Assembly: GCF_006704125.1 (NCBI RefSeq)
Contig: NZ_VIGH01000001.1
Location: 1 to 64,000 of the forward strand
DNA from: Rhodococcus spelaei
GTDB taxonomy: Bacteria > Actinomycetota > Actinomycetes > Mycobacteriales > Mycobacteriaceae
Direction of reading: 5' to 3'
DNA: 64,000 bases
Position 1 is the stretch's first letter; every line of letters starts with the position of its first letter. This document shows, one piece after another, positions 1 to 8,606 of this stretch. The translations under genes and the position numbers were made by a program. Below the pieces are notes generated by a model. The model worked only from the letters and a program-made list of their open reading frames with translations, searched no databases and was not told where the DNA came from.

Positions 1-243
1 GACGATGCCGGTGACCCAGCCGGTCGCGCCGTCCATCGCACCGATCGCCATCGCGGTCTCGGCGAACTCCCGCGGATGCACCTCGAGGCCGCCGTACTGC
101 TTCGGCTGCAGCATCCGGATCGCCCCGGACTCCTTCAGCCGCTTGGCGTTCGCATCGGACAGGCGCATCAGCTTGTCGCCCTCGACGCCGCCCGCGCGGA
201 TCTCGTCCGCGTACTGTTCGATCCGATCCAGGACCTGACCCAT
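1..243 (-). CDS. HsaA-like flavin-dependent oxygenase, N-terminal part (runs off the window)
   Basis: 81 codons are visible, from an ATG at 243 preceded by GAGGAAAG. The peptide has the acyl-CoA-dehydrogenase-fold N-terminus of two-component flavin monooxygenases such as HsaA: a helical start, then ML-QPKQYGG and later DGATGWV, close to the LLQPQQWGG and STGWV motifs I recall for M. tuberculosis HsaA. Such enzymes hydroxylate aromatic substrates using reduced flavin from a separate reductase. It is the last visible gene of a minus-strand operon behind the hydrolase and KstD-like genes, and a reductase lies divergently at 3040. The substrate is inferred from context. The C-terminus lies before position 1. 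Confidence 0.75.
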   Translation of the reverse strand, partial: MGQVLDRIEQYADEIRAGGVEGDKLMRLSDANAKRLKESGAIRMLQPKQYGGLEVHPREFAETAMAIGAMDGATGWVTGIV

Positions 244-307
244 GACTTTCCTCGTCTCTACTGATGATCCGGCGGCGAGCCGCCTCCTGTATGTGAACGT
301 CTCAGCG

Positions 308-2002
308 TCAGCTGGACGCGGCTGGGGTGCTCTCGTTGAGTGGGAGCGTATTCGCGGCGGCCGCCTTGGCTGCGAGATATCCGAAGACCATCGACGGGCC
401 GATGGTGGCGCCCGCGCCCGCGTACTCGTTCCCCATCACCGAGGCGGTGGTGTTGCCGGTCGCGTAGAGTCCCGCGATCGCGGAACCGTCGCCGCGCAGC
501 ACCCGGCTGTTCTCGTCGGTGACGAGTCCACCCTTGGTCCCGAGGTCGCCGGCCTCGCACTTGATCGCGTAGAACGGGCCCTTGACGATCTCGTCCATGT
601 TGGGGTTCTTCATGGTCGGGTCGCCGTAGTAGCGGTCGTATGCGCTGTCGCCGCGGCCGAAGTCCTCGTCCTTGCCGGACCGGGCGAAGCCGTTGAACCG
701 GTCGATCGTGGCGAGCAGCTTGTCGGCCGGGACCCCGATCTTCTCGGCGAGCTCGCGCAGCGTGTCAGCCTTGTGGATCACCCCGGAGTCGTAGAACCCC
801 TGCGGGAACGGCATGTTCGGCAGCACCTGCGCGAACGGGTACCGGTTCTTCGCCTTCGTGTCCATCACGAACCACGCCGGGACGTGTCCGCCCTCGAGCT
901 GGTCGTGCACGAAGTTCACGTACGGCGAGGACTCGTTGGTGAACCGCTCGCCCTTGGCGTTGACGATCACCGACGGCGGGATGCACCGCTCGGAGACCAA
1001 CGGGATCACCGCACCCATCGGGTGGAGCACCGACGGCATCCACCAGGCGTCGTCCATCAGGTCGACCGCGGCGCCGAGTTCCTGGCCGACACGAATGCCG
1101 TCGCCCTTGTTCTCCCGGGCACCGGAGCTGACGTCCGCGCGGCCGTGCTCGGGCAGGTACTTGTCGCGCATCTCCTGGTTGTGGTCGAAGCCGCCGGTCG
1201 CGAGCAGCACGCCGCGCCGCGCCCCGATCCGGACCGTCTTGCCCTCACGCTCGGCGACCACACCGATCACGGTGCCGTTGGCGTCGGTGACCAGTTCGGT
1301 CATCGAGGTGCGCAGCCACAGCGGGACCCCGGCATCCTTGAGCACCATGCGCAGCCGCGCCGCGAGGGCACGGCCACCGGTGGCCATGTGCCGGCGACGG
1401 ATCACGTTCGACCCCACTCGCCACGCCGCGACCATCGACGCCCGGCGTCCCGCCCAGGTCCGCTTGACCATCGCCAGGTCGTGGTAGTCCTTCGACGTGA
1501 CCCACAGGCCCAGCGGGCCCTTCATGCTGTTGGGACGCTGGAACTGCTCGTCCTCCTTCAGCTTCCGGGTGTCGAACGGCATGCACTCGATGGTGCGGCC
1601 GAGCGGGCTGCCGCCCTCGTTCTCCGGGTGGTAGTCCGAATAGCCCTTCACCCAGTACAGCTTCATGTTCTTGTTGCGGTCGAGCAGCTCCATCAGCTTC
1701 GGACCGTTGTCGACGTAGGCGTCGATCCGGGCATCGGAGACACCGGAGCCGTCGGTCAGGTTGCGCAGGTAGCCCTTGATCGCGTTCGGGTCGTCGACCT
1801 GCCCCTTGCGGGTGAGGGTGGGTGCGTTGGGGATCCAGATGCCGCCACCGGAGATCGCCGTCGAGCCGCCGAACTTCTTGCCCTTCTCGATGATCAGGGT
1901 GTCGAGGCCGAGATCGGCCGCCGTGACGCCGGCGCTCATGCCGCCGCCGCCACTGCCGACGATCAGGAAGTCGACGGTCTTGTCCCAGTTCTGCTCGGTC
2001 AC
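308..2002 (-). CDS. 3-ketosteroid-delta1-dehydrogenase-like FAD-dependent dehydrogenase (KstD family)
   Basis: 564 residues. The GTG at 2002 overlaps the stop of the upstream hydrolase (GTGA), so translation is probably coupled. Residues 15-25 hold the Rossmann FAD motif GSGGGGMSAG, followed by GGSTAISGGGIW, the flavin-contact region typical of KstD and fumarate-reductase-like flavoproteins. Near the C-terminus ATGN...VMGNEYAGAGATIGP matches the KstD signature containing the catalytic Tyr/Gly pair. Length fits KstD (about 510-565). Family members introduce the C1-C2 double bond into ring A of 3-ketosteroids. With HsaA-, HsaB- and HsaD-like neighbours this suggests steroid or steroid-like ring degradation. 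The exact substrate cannot be read from sequence; bacteria often carry several KstD paralogues. Confidence 0.82.
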   Translation of the reverse strand: MTEQNWDKTVDFLIVGSGGGGMSAGVTAADLGLDTLIIEKGKKFGGSTAISGGGIWIPNAPTLTRKGQVDDPNAIKGYLRNLTDGSGVSDARIDAYVDNGPKLMELLDRNKNMKLYWVKGYSDYHPENEGGSPLGRTIECMPFDTRKLKEDEQFQRPNSMKGPLGLWVTSKDYHDLAMVKRTWAGRRASMVAAWRVGSNVIRRRHMATGGRALAARLRMVLKDAGVPLWLRTSMTELVTDANGTVIGVVAEREGKTVRIGARRGVLLATGGFDHNQEMRDKYLPEHGRADVSSGARENKGDGIRVGQELGAAVDLMDDAWWMPSVLHPMGAVIPLVSERCIPPSVIVNAKGERFTNESSPYVNFVHDQLEGGHVPAWFVMDTKAKNRYPFAQVLPNMPFPQGFYDSGVIHKADTLRELAEKIGVPADKLLATIDRFNGFARSGKDEDFGRGDSAYDRYYGDPTMKNPNMDEIVKGPFYAIKCEAGDLGTKGGLVTDENSRVLRGDGSAIAGLYATGNTTASVMGNEYAGAGATIGPSMVFGYLAAKAAAANTLPLNESTPAASS

Positions 2003-2880
2003 TGGTTGTTCGCTTTCTCGTCGCGGGTGAGGAATGCCAGTACTGCAGACACCCACGCCTGCTTGGCTTCGATCATGGTCCAGTGGCCGCAGTTGGGGAA
2101 CACGTGGAGTTCGGCGTTCGGGATGTCGCGCATCGGCAGCATCGCCATGTCGACGGGGCTGACGCGGTCGTCGCGACCCCAGGTCAGCAGCGTCGGCGCC
2201 TGCACCTTGTGCAGCTGCGCCCAGTACGGGGTCGCCCCGGACGCCTTGGCGGCCGCCGCGTTCGCCGCGAACGCCTTCGTGCTGTACATCCGTGCGGCGA
2301 TCTCGAGGGTGAGCGGCTCGGTGGCGAGCGCCCAGCGCTCCTCGATCAGCTGCTCGGTCACCACCGCCGGGTCGTAGACCATCGAGTGCAGCCACCGGAT
2401 CAGGCCCTCGCGGGTCGGGTTGTCGGTGAACTCCGACAGCAGCTTGATGCCCTCACCCGGTCCGGGCGCGAAGACGTTCTTGCCGATGCCGCCGATCGTG
2501 ACGAGCTTGTTCACCCGCTGCGGCGCGTTGATGGCAACGTTGGTGGCGACGATGCCCCCCATCGAATTGCCGATCATGTGCACCGGTTCGGTGATACCGA
2601 TCGCGTCGAGGAACTTCCCGACCGAGGCGCCGGCCATCATCATCGGGTGTCCGTCGCCCGGGTCGCTGACGCCGAAGCCGGGGAACTCGAGCACGAGGCA
2701 CCGGAAGTGCTCGGCGAAGTCACCGAGGACGCCGCGGTAGTTGCGCCAACCCGTGACGCCCGGCCCCGAGCCGTGCAGGAGGAGCAGGGGCGGACCGTCG
2801 CCGGCTTCGTGGTATCGGAGCACCCCGAGGTCGGTCGCGACCTCCCGCTTGGTGCCCTCGTAGGTGAGTTCACTCGTCAT
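1999..2880 (-). CDS. HsaD/BphD-type C-C bond hydrolase (alpha/beta hydrolase)
   Basis: 293 residues, first gene of the minus-strand cluster. The fold is clear: HGSGPG oxyanion region near residue 36, nucleophile Ser106 in GNSMGG, Asp238 in WGRDDRV and His266 in NCGHW. This is the meta-cleavage-product hydrolase pattern (HsaD, BphD, MhpC), in which the enzyme cuts a carbon-carbon bond after extradiol ring opening. No extradiol dioxygenase (HsaC type) is in the window, so the partner enzyme would have to be elsewhere. The 4-base overlap with the KstD-like gene indicates one operon. A 16-bp tandem repeat lies just upstream in the divergent promoter region. Confidence 0.85.
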   Translation of the reverse strand: MTSELTYEGTKREVATDLGVLRYHEAGDGPPLLLLHGSGPGVTGWRNYRGVLGDFAEHFRCLVLEFPGFGVSDPGDGHPMMMAGASVGKFLDAIGITEPVHMIGNSMGGIVATNVAINAPQRVNKLVTIGGIGKNVFAPGPGEGIKLLSEFTDNPTREGLIRWLHSMVYDPAVVTEQLIEERWALATEPLTLEIAARMYSTKAFAANAAAAKASGATPYWAQLHKVQAPTLLTWGRDDRVSPVDMAMLPMRDIPNAELHVFPNCGHWTMIEAKQAWVSAVLAFLTRDEKANNQ

Positions 2881-2900
2881 GGCATCGACGCTTTCAGTTT

Positions 2901-2932
2901 GGGTCGGTCTCAGTCAGGGTCGGTCCCAATCA
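2901..2932. repeat. Tandem 16-bp repeat in the divergent promoter of the steroid-type cluster
   Basis: Two head-to-tail copies, GGGTCGGTCTCAGTCA (2901-2916) and GGGTCGGTCCCAATCA (2917-2932), match at 14 of 16 positions. They lie 20 bases upstream of the hydrolase start and about 110 bases upstream of the flavin reductase. Placement suggests a pair of regulator half-sites, perhaps for the nearby IclR protein; that is inference. Confidence 0.45.
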
Positions 2933-3039
2933 GCGAGATGATTTCGGGCCACACAGTGCGCTGCGGGACCACCCGAGGGCGGTTCCACTGAACGGGATCC
3001 ACACCCACCCCCGGGACACCGCATTTCTACGCTCGGACC

Positions 3040-3555
3040 ATGCGTCAAGAGACCATGACCACAGTCACCCACGATCCCGCCGAGCTGCGCCGGATCATGG
3101 GTCAGTTCGCGTCCGGCGTCACCGTGGTGACCGGGCTCGACGAGGACGGACCCGTCGGGTTCGCGTGCCAGTCGTTCGCATCGGTGTCGTTGGATCCGGC
3201 GCTGGTGCTCTTCTGCGCCGATCACCGCGGCCGTGCATGGCCGCGGATCAGGCGGACGGGACGGTTCACGGTCAACGTCCTGGCCGAGTCCCAGAGCGAC
3301 GTCTGCGGCCGGTTCGGATCGAGCCGCGGCGCCAAGTTCGACGGACTCGACTGGGAACGGTCCCGCTGGGAGACGCCGTCGTTGCACGAGGTCCTGGTGC
3401 GGGTGCACGCCGAGGTCGACGCCGTGCACCTGGCCGGCGACCACGACGTGGTGCTCGGCCGGGTGCTCGAACTCGAGTCGGTCCGGGAGGACCGTCCGAT
3501 GGTGTTCTTCCGCGGCGGGTTCGGGCTGGACCCGGCTACGGCCGACTCCGTGTGA
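3040..3555 (+). CDS. HsaB-like flavin reductase
   Basis: 171 residues from the ATG at 3040; a second ATG at 3055 is equally possible. The protein has the flavin-reductase-like split-barrel domain: FASGVTVVT near the N-terminus, FASVSLDPALV, GRFTVNVL and a final GD-HD-VLGRV-E segment. Proteins of this size reduce FMN or FAD with NAD(P)H and pass it to a two-component oxygenase. The HsaA-like oxygenase at 1-243, on the opposite strand, is the obvious partner. It is convergent with the IclR gene (28-bp gap). Confidence 0.82.
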   Translation: MRQETMTTVTHDPAELRRIMGQFASGVTVVTGLDEDGPVGFACQSFASVSLDPALVLFCADHRGRAWPRIRRTGRFTVNVLAESQSDVCGRFGSSRGAKFDGLDWERSRWETPSLHEVLVRVHAEVDAVHLAGDHDVVLGRVLELESVREDRPMVFFRGGFGLDPATADSV

Positions 3556-3583
3556 GGCCCGCCGCGACGAACACCCCTCCGAC

Positions 3584-4468
3584 TCAGATCCAGCCGCTGG
3601 TCTGACCCAACGCCGCCAACCGACTGCGCGCCTCCGGCGACCAGGTGTCGAGCACGGGCGTGACGGGCTGCGACGCGCGGCGCGCGTTACCGAGTTCGGG
3701 GAACAGTGTCCGGCCGATCTCACGGGCCGCGTCCACCACCAGCGGAGCGACGCGTTCGAGTTGAGCGGTGCGGACGTCACCACACAGCGAGACAGCAGCC
3801 ACCGGCCCCTCGTGTCCGCGGACGGCGGCACCGACGCAGGCCACCCCGCGGGCCGACTCCTCGCGCTCGAATGCCAGACCCCGGCGCTGCCGGATCCGGT
3901 TGAGCTCGAGGTGGAGGGTGCCCAGATCGGTGATGGTCCGCTCCGTACAGCGATTGGGTCGGGTGCCGAAGAGGGCGTCGATGCGTTCCGGGTCGAGCCA
4001 GGCGAGCATCGCCTTGCCGGCGGCGGTGGACTGCGCAGGCACACGGCCACCCACCCGGGAAGGAATCGAGCTGGCCAGCCGGCCGCCCACCTTGTCCAGG
4101 TAGATCACTTCGTGTCCGTCGAGCACTGACAGGTGCACCACCATGCCGGTCTGCATGTGCAAGTCGTGCAGCAGCGGCGCGGCGGCCTCCCGGACCTCCG
4201 CGTGCCCGCCGTCACCGCCGACGCCCAGGGCACGCCTGCCGAGGCGGTACCCGAAGGCCGCATGTTCGACCCAGTTCAGTTTCACCAGTGAGTCGAGGAT
4301 GCGGTGCACGGTCGATCTCGGCAACCGGGACCGGCCGGCTACCTCTTCGAGGGTCAGTCGCGCGGCGCGACCGTCGAAGGCGTCGAGGATCAGGGTCATG
4401 CGCTCGACCATCGAGGGCGGAACCTCACGCTTGTCGCTGCGCGCCGGAGCTTCGGTGATGACCGTCAT
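3584..4468 (-). CDS. IclR-family transcriptional regulator
   Basis: 294 residues from the ATG at 4468, chosen over an upstream in-frame ATG (4501) because ACAGGAGT stands directly before it. Winged helix-turn-helix at about residues 38-62 (LTLEEVAGRSRLPRSTVHRIL), then the IclR effector domain with QSTAAGKAMLAWL and GVACVGAAV. IclR proteins control aromatic, steroid and short-chain acid catabolism, so it probably controls the adjacent cluster and/or the divergent LLM oxidoreductase. There is a 202-bp divergent spacer to the gene at 4671. Confidence 0.88.
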   Translation of the reverse strand: MTVITEAPARSDKREVPPSMVERMTLILDAFDGRAARLTLEEVAGRSRLPRSTVHRILDSLVKLNWVEHAAFGYRLGRRALGVGGDGGHAEVREAAAPLLHDLHMQTGMVVHLSVLDGHEVIYLDKVGGRLASSIPSRVGGRVPAQSTAAGKAMLAWLDPERIDALFGTRPNRCTERTITDLGTLHLELNRIRQRRGLAFEREESARGVACVGAAVRGHEGPVAAVSLCGDVRTAQLERVAPLVVDAAREIGRTLFPELGNARRASQPVTPVLDTWSPEARSRLAALGQTSGWI

Positions 4469-4670
4469 GGCGACTCCTGTCGATCCGGATCGGATGGGCA
4501 CCAGATCCGCAAAACTGAAATGAATTCTGAAACTGTACCAAATAATCTGTGATCAGGAACACCTGGGCGAGAATCGGGCGATCTCGGTCAGCGGGAGACC
4601 GGCGCCCGAGCGACCGATACTGGGATAGGAACGGTCGGGGCCGACCCTCACCGAACGGAGCGAGAGACAC

Positions 4671-5540
4671 ATGCGAATCGGGATCGTCAGCCCGGTGCTG
4701 ATCCAGCACCCCCTCACCCGCGCGGCCTGGGAAACGAGCGCGGGAATCGCGGAGGTCGCAGAGATCGCGGCCGCCGCGGACCGGCTCGGCTACCACCACG
4801 TCACATGCAGCGAGCACATCGCCGTGCCGACCGACATCGCCACCGAGCGCGGTGGCACCTACTGGGACCCGCTCGCCACCCTCGGCTTCCTCGCCGCCCG
4901 CACCAGCCGGATCCGGCTGGTCACCCAGGTTCTCGTCCTCGGCTACCACCACCCCCTCGAGATCGCCAAGCGATACGGCACCCTCGACCGGGTCAGCGAC
5001 GGACGCGTGACCCTCGGTCTCGGCGTCGGCAGCCTCCGCGAGGAGTTCGATCTACTCGGCGCCCCTTTCGAGGGCCGCGGCGCCCGCGCGGACGACGCGC
5101 TGCGCGCGCTGCGCGCGGCGCTGGGCAAGCCGACCCCCGAATACCACGGCGAGTTCTACGATTTCGAGGACATTGTGGTCGAGCCGCACGCGATGCAGCA
5201 GCACCTGCCGCTGTGGATCGGCGGGCGGACGCCCCGCTCGCTGCGCCGGGCGGTCGAGCTCGGTGACGGCTGGGTGCCGTTCGGCCTCCGCCTCGACGAC
5301 CTGACGGCCATGCTCGCCAAGCACCCGGTGCCCGCCGGCATGGAGATCGTGCTGAGCGCCGGCCGTGCCCTCGACCCGGCCGGCTCCCCCGACGCCGCGC
5401 TGCGTGCCCTGACTCGACTGCGTGACGCCGGCGCCACCGTCGCCAGCGTCACCGTCGACGCGACCAGCTCGACCCACTACTGCGACCAACTCGCTGCGCT
5501 CGAGCAGCTCGCACGGCCGCTCGGCATCGAATTCGACTGA
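4671..5540 (+). CDS. LLM-class (luciferase-like, probably F420-dependent) oxidoreductase
   Basis: 289 residues. TIM-barrel luciferase-like pattern: MRIGIVSPV start, AAAADRLGYHHVTCSEH, GFLAARTSRIRLVT, HPLEIAKRYGTLDRVSDGRVTLGLGVG and LPLWIGGRTPRSLRRAVELGDGWVP. This arrangement is typical of actinobacterial F420-dependent reductases and oxidases, which include enzymes acting on steroids and xenobiotics. The cofactor is inferred from family, not proven. It is followed after 23 bases by a SnoaL-like gene, so the two are probably co-transcribed. Confidence 0.8.
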   Translation: MRIGIVSPVLIQHPLTRAAWETSAGIAEVAEIAAAADRLGYHHVTCSEHIAVPTDIATERGGTYWDPLATLGFLAARTSRIRLVTQVLVLGYHHPLEIAKRYGTLDRVSDGRVTLGLGVGSLREEFDLLGAPFEGRGARADDALRALRAALGKPTPEYHGEFYDFEDIVVEPHAMQQHLPLWIGGRTPRSLRRAVELGDGWVPFGLRLDDLTAMLAKHPVPAGMEIVLSAGRALDPAGSPDAALRALTRLRDAGATVASVTVDATSSTHYCDQLAALEQLARPLGIEFD

Positions 5541-5563
5541 GCCACAACCGAAGGGAACACCAC

Positions 5564-6058
5564 ATGACCGACTCCACCGAGCTCGTCGGCCGACTCGTCG
5601 AGCGCGTCCAGCTGCTCGAGGACAAGCTCGACATCATGCAGATCATCAGCGCCTACGGCCCGGCGGTGGACAGCGGTTCCGCGGAGGCTGTCGCCGGCCT
5701 GTGGACCGAGGACGGCGTCTACGACGTCGACACCGGTTCGATGACCGGGCACAGCGAAATCGAGGCGATGGTGCACTCGCGCAACCACCAGTCCTACATC
5801 CACGGCGGCTGCGCGCACCTCGTCGGCCCGCCGCACATCGTCCTCGACGGCGACACCGCGGTGGCCACCTGCCACTCGCAGCTGGTCATGCACGACGGCG
5901 AGTCCAAGACCAACCGCGTCGCCCGGATCACCGCCAACCGCTGGGAGTTCGCCCGCATCGACGGACAGTGGAAGGTCACCGTGCGGACCAACCGACTGCT
6001 GGACGGTCGCGCCGAGGCCCGCGAGATCCTCGCGGCGGGCGTCACCGCCCAACCCTGA
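5564..6058 (+). CDS. SnoaL-like / NTF2-fold protein
   Basis: 164 residues, with GAAGGGA ahead of the ATG. It has a helical N-terminus (LVERVQLLEDKLDIMQIISAY) and the SnoaL-like core: AVAGLWTEDGVYDVDTG, HIVLDGDTAVATCHSQL and a final RIDGQWKV-VRTNRLL strand pair. NTF2-fold proteins of this type are small isomerases, dehydratases or hydroxylases of polycyclic substrates. It is likely in an operon with the LLM oxidoreductase. Function beyond the fold is not determined. Confidence 0.7.
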   Translation: MTDSTELVGRLVERVQLLEDKLDIMQIISAYGPAVDSGSAEAVAGLWTEDGVYDVDTGSMTGHSEIEAMVHSRNHQSYIHGGCAHLVGPPHIVLDGDTAVATCHSQLVMHDGESKTNRVARITANRWEFARIDGQWKVTVRTNRLLDGRAEAREILAAGVTAQP

Positions 6059-6181
6059 ACAGGGCCCGCGCGATCAACCTCGCCGGGACGCCCGAGACGG
6101 CGTTCCGGCGACCTTGCGCCGATCACGTTCGAGGGTGTCCACCGGCCCCTGCCTCCTCCTGTCGCCCTGCGCGACCGGTCT

Positions 6182-6312
6182 CATCGGTCGTTCAGTTGAA
6201 TGTCGAGCAAATCCCGGATCGCATCCCAACCGATGCCGTACCGTGACCTCGATCAGGGCCAACCTGGACGCATGTCCGGCTGACGGCCGGGGCACCCAAG
6301 AAGGGTTCGACA
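6182..6312 (+). repeat. Duplicated upstream region of Ig-repeat gene 1 (copy A)
   Basis: About 131 bases directly before the first Ig-repeat gene are, as far as I can see, identical to 8730-8860 before the second. They must contain the promoter and the ribosome site (AAGAAGGG). Identity ends sharply at the upstream edge, which marks the left boundary of a tandem duplication. Confidence 0.8.
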
Positions 6313-8535
6313 GTGTCGAAGAACAAGAACTTACGACGGCTCGCAGCCGGCGCCAGCACCGCAGTCATGGCGGTCGGCTTCGCCGGGATGTTCGGCATCA
6401 CCGAGGCGTCCGCCGCCCCGGTGAACAAGTCGACCAACTCCGGCGACTGGACGTTCAACCGAACGATCAGCAACGGCACCCCCGCCGTGGGCGAGACGAT
6501 CACCGTCACCAACGCCATCCACTACAACGGCTGGCTCGCCCCGACGATCACTGCCCTCAAGGACATCCACCCCGCCTGCCTGACCTACGTCACCAACTCC
6601 TCGAAAGTCAGCGGGAGCGGTGTCGGCACCACCAGCGACGCCACCTCCGTGAACATGACCGGCTCCTGGATCCGCGGCGCCGGCAATCGCGACATCGACT
6701 ACTCGGTCCAGTACACCGTCGGCGCCGGCTGCGCCCGCGACATCGCCCTGATCACCGGCGCCGGGATCAGCGCCAACCAGGGCCTGAGCTCCGAAACCGC
6801 CAACGCCGGACCCTCCCTCACGGTCGGCAAGTCCGCCACCACGACCACCGTCGCGATCGCACCCGCCCCGCAAGCCGGCAAGGCCTCAACCCTGACCGCG
6901 ACGGTGACCAACAACGCCGCCGGCACAGTCGAATTCGCCAACAACGGCACCGTCCTCGGCACCGCCGCCGCCAGCAACGGCACCGCCACCTACGCGTGGA
7001 CCCCCTCCGCCGCCGGCGCCTACTCGGTCACCGCGAAGTACCTCGGCGACGCCACCAACGCGGGCTCCACCTCACCCGCCCAGACCGGAACCGTCACCCC
7101 GGCCCCCACCGCACCAGCGGCCCCGGCCAACCTGACCGTCAACCCGGCATCGGTTGTCGCGGGCGGCACGGTCACCGTTTCCGGTACGGCCGAGGCGAAC
7201 TCGTCCGTCAAGGTCACCGCCGGTGACATGAACTGCACCGCCACCGCCGACGCCTCGGGCGCGTTCCACTGCGACATCGTCACCGGCGCAGCGGGCACGG
7301 TCTCGATCACCGCGATCGCCACCAACAACGTCGGCGCCAGCCCGGCGTCGGCTCCGGTCGCCGTCACGGTCACCCCGGCACCCACCGCACCCGCGGCCCC
7401 GGCCAACCTGACCGTCAACCCGGCATCGGTTGTCGCGGGCGGCACGGTCACCGTCTCCGGCACCGCCGAGGCCAACTCGTCCGTCAAGGTCACCGCCGGT
7501 GACAAGAACTGCACCGCCACCGCCGACAACACGGGTGCGTTCCACTGCGACATCGTCACCGGCGCCGCCGGCACGGTCTCGATCACCGCGGTTGCCACCA
7601 ACGCCGTTGGTTCGTCCCCCGTGTCGGCTCCGGTCACCGTCACGGTCACCCCGGCACCGACCGCACCCGCGGCACCCACCGCACTCTCGGTGAACCCGGC
7701 GTCCGTCGTCGCGGGCGGCACCGTCACCGTTTCCGGCACGGCCGAGGCGAACTCGTCCGTCAAGGTCACCGCCGGTGACAAGAACTGCACCGCCACCGCC
7801 GACAACACGGGCGCCTTCCACTGCGACATCACCACCGGCGCCGCCGGCACGGTCTCGATCACCGCGATCGCGACCAACAACGTGGGCGCCAGCCCGGCCT
7901 CCGCTCCGGTCACCGTCACGGTCACCCCGGCACCCACCGCACCCGCCGCCCCGGCCAACCTGACCGTCAACCCGGCATCCGTCGTCGCGGGCGGCACCGT
8001 CACCGTCTCCGGCACGGCCGAGGCGAACTCGTCCGTCAAGGTCACCGCCGGCGACAAGAACTGCACCGCCACCGCCGACGCCTCGGGCGCATTCCACTGC
8101 GACATCACCACCGGCGCCGCCGGCACCCTGACCGTCACCGCCGTCGCGACCAACAACGTCGGCTCCTCCCCGGCCTCCGCTCCGGCAACCGTCACGGTCA
8201 CCCCGCTCCCCGCCGGCACCGCGGTCATCACCGTCAACCCGGCCGCACCGACCGCCGGTAGCCCGGCAACCATCACGGTCCTCGGCGCCGACGCCAACAC
8301 CCCGGTCACCGTCAAGAACGGCACCGCGACCGTCTGCGCCACCACCGCAGACGCCAACGGCAAAGCCACCTGCACCTGGACCCCGGCCGCGGGTAGCCAG
8401 ACCCTGACCGCCGAGGTCACCGTCAACGCCGCCGCGACCACCGTCACCAAGACCGTCACCGTCGAGACCGGCGGCGGCAACCCCGGCACCGGCGGCGGCA
8501 ACGGCTCACTGAGCGCACTGTTCGGATCCAGCTAG
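6313..8535 (+). CDS. Secreted Ig-like repeat protein 1 (four 92-residue repeats)
   Basis: 740 residues from a GTG with AAGAAGGG upstream. Signal peptide 1-34 (basic NKNLRR, hydrophobic core, cleavage after ASA). Next comes an N-terminal domain (about 35-170) containing IHPACLTYVTNSSKV, shared with the three secreted proteins at 42116-44653. Then a bacterial Ig-like domain (about 175-260), four near-identical 92-residue repeats starting around APTAPAAPANLTVNP, each with a Cys pair (KNC...FHC; repeat 1 has MNC), a final divergent Ig domain with its own Cys pair, a Gly-rich linker and the end ALFGSS. There is no membrane anchor or LPXTG. It is probably an exported adhesin or envelope protein. 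It is a tandem duplicate of the gene at 8861. Confidence 0.85.
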   Translation: MSKNKNLRRLAAGASTAVMAVGFAGMFGITEASAAPVNKSTNSGDWTFNRTISNGTPAVGETITVTNAIHYNGWLAPTITALKDIHPACLTYVTNSSKVSGSGVGTTSDATSVNMTGSWIRGAGNRDIDYSVQYTVGAGCARDIALITGAGISANQGLSSETANAGPSLTVGKSATTTTVAIAPAPQAGKASTLTATVTNNAAGTVEFANNGTVLGTAAASNGTATYAWTPSAAGAYSVTAKYLGDATNAGSTSPAQTGTVTPAPTAPAAPANLTVNPASVVAGGTVTVSGTAEANSSVKVTAGDMNCTATADASGAFHCDIVTGAAGTVSITAIATNNVGASPASAPVAVTVTPAPTAPAAPANLTVNPASVVAGGTVTVSGTAEANSSVKVTAGDKNCTATADNTGAFHCDIVTGAAGTVSITAVATNAVGSSPVSAPVTVTVTPAPTAPAAPTALSVNPASVVAGGTVTVSGTAEANSSVKVTAGDKNCTATADNTGAFHCDITTGAAGTVSITAIATNNVGASPASAPVTVTVTPAPTAPAAPANLTVNPASVVAGGTVTVSGTAEANSSVKVTAGDKNCTATADASGAFHCDITTGAAGTLTVTAVATNNVGSSPASAPATVTVTPLPAGTAVITVNPAAPTAGSPATITVLGADANTPVTVKNGTATVCATTADANGKATCTWTPAAGSQTLTAEVTVNAAATTVTKTVTVETGGGNPGTGGGNGSLSALFGSS
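7120..8223 (+). repeat. Four tandem 276-bp repeats in Ig-repeat gene 1
   Basis: The segment encoding TVNPASVVAGGTVTVSGTAE recurs at 276-bp spacing (starts near 7129, 7405, 7681 and 7957). Copies differ at scattered, mostly silent, positions. Outer boundaries are approximate. Confidence 0.85.
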
Positions 8536-8568
8536 CCACCCACCAGAGCTAGCACCCGCTAGAACACA

Positions 8569-8606
8569 GGCGAGCCCCCACCGGAGAAATCCGTTGGGGG
8601 CTCGCC
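8569..8606 (+). terminator. Terminator of Ig-repeat gene 1
   Basis: 16-bp stem (8569-8584 with 8591-8606) with loop AGAAAT, followed by CCTTTCGT. The right arm carries one mismatch (CCGTTGGGGG), whereas the duplicate terminator at 11669 is perfect. This is one of the few differences between the copies. Confidence 0.85.

Noticed and set aside
308-2395. Longer N-terminus for the KstD-like protein
   Set aside because: The extra 131 residues are the hydrolase gene in another frame; the GTG at 2002 overlaps its stop and precedes the FAD motif at the expected distance.
7020-8501. Long antisense open frame across the Ig-repeat array of gene 1 (and the equivalent at 9568-11601)
   Set aside because: It mirrors the repeat codons of a GC-rich gene, has no ribosome site or signal of its own and shows only inverted Ig-repeat composition.
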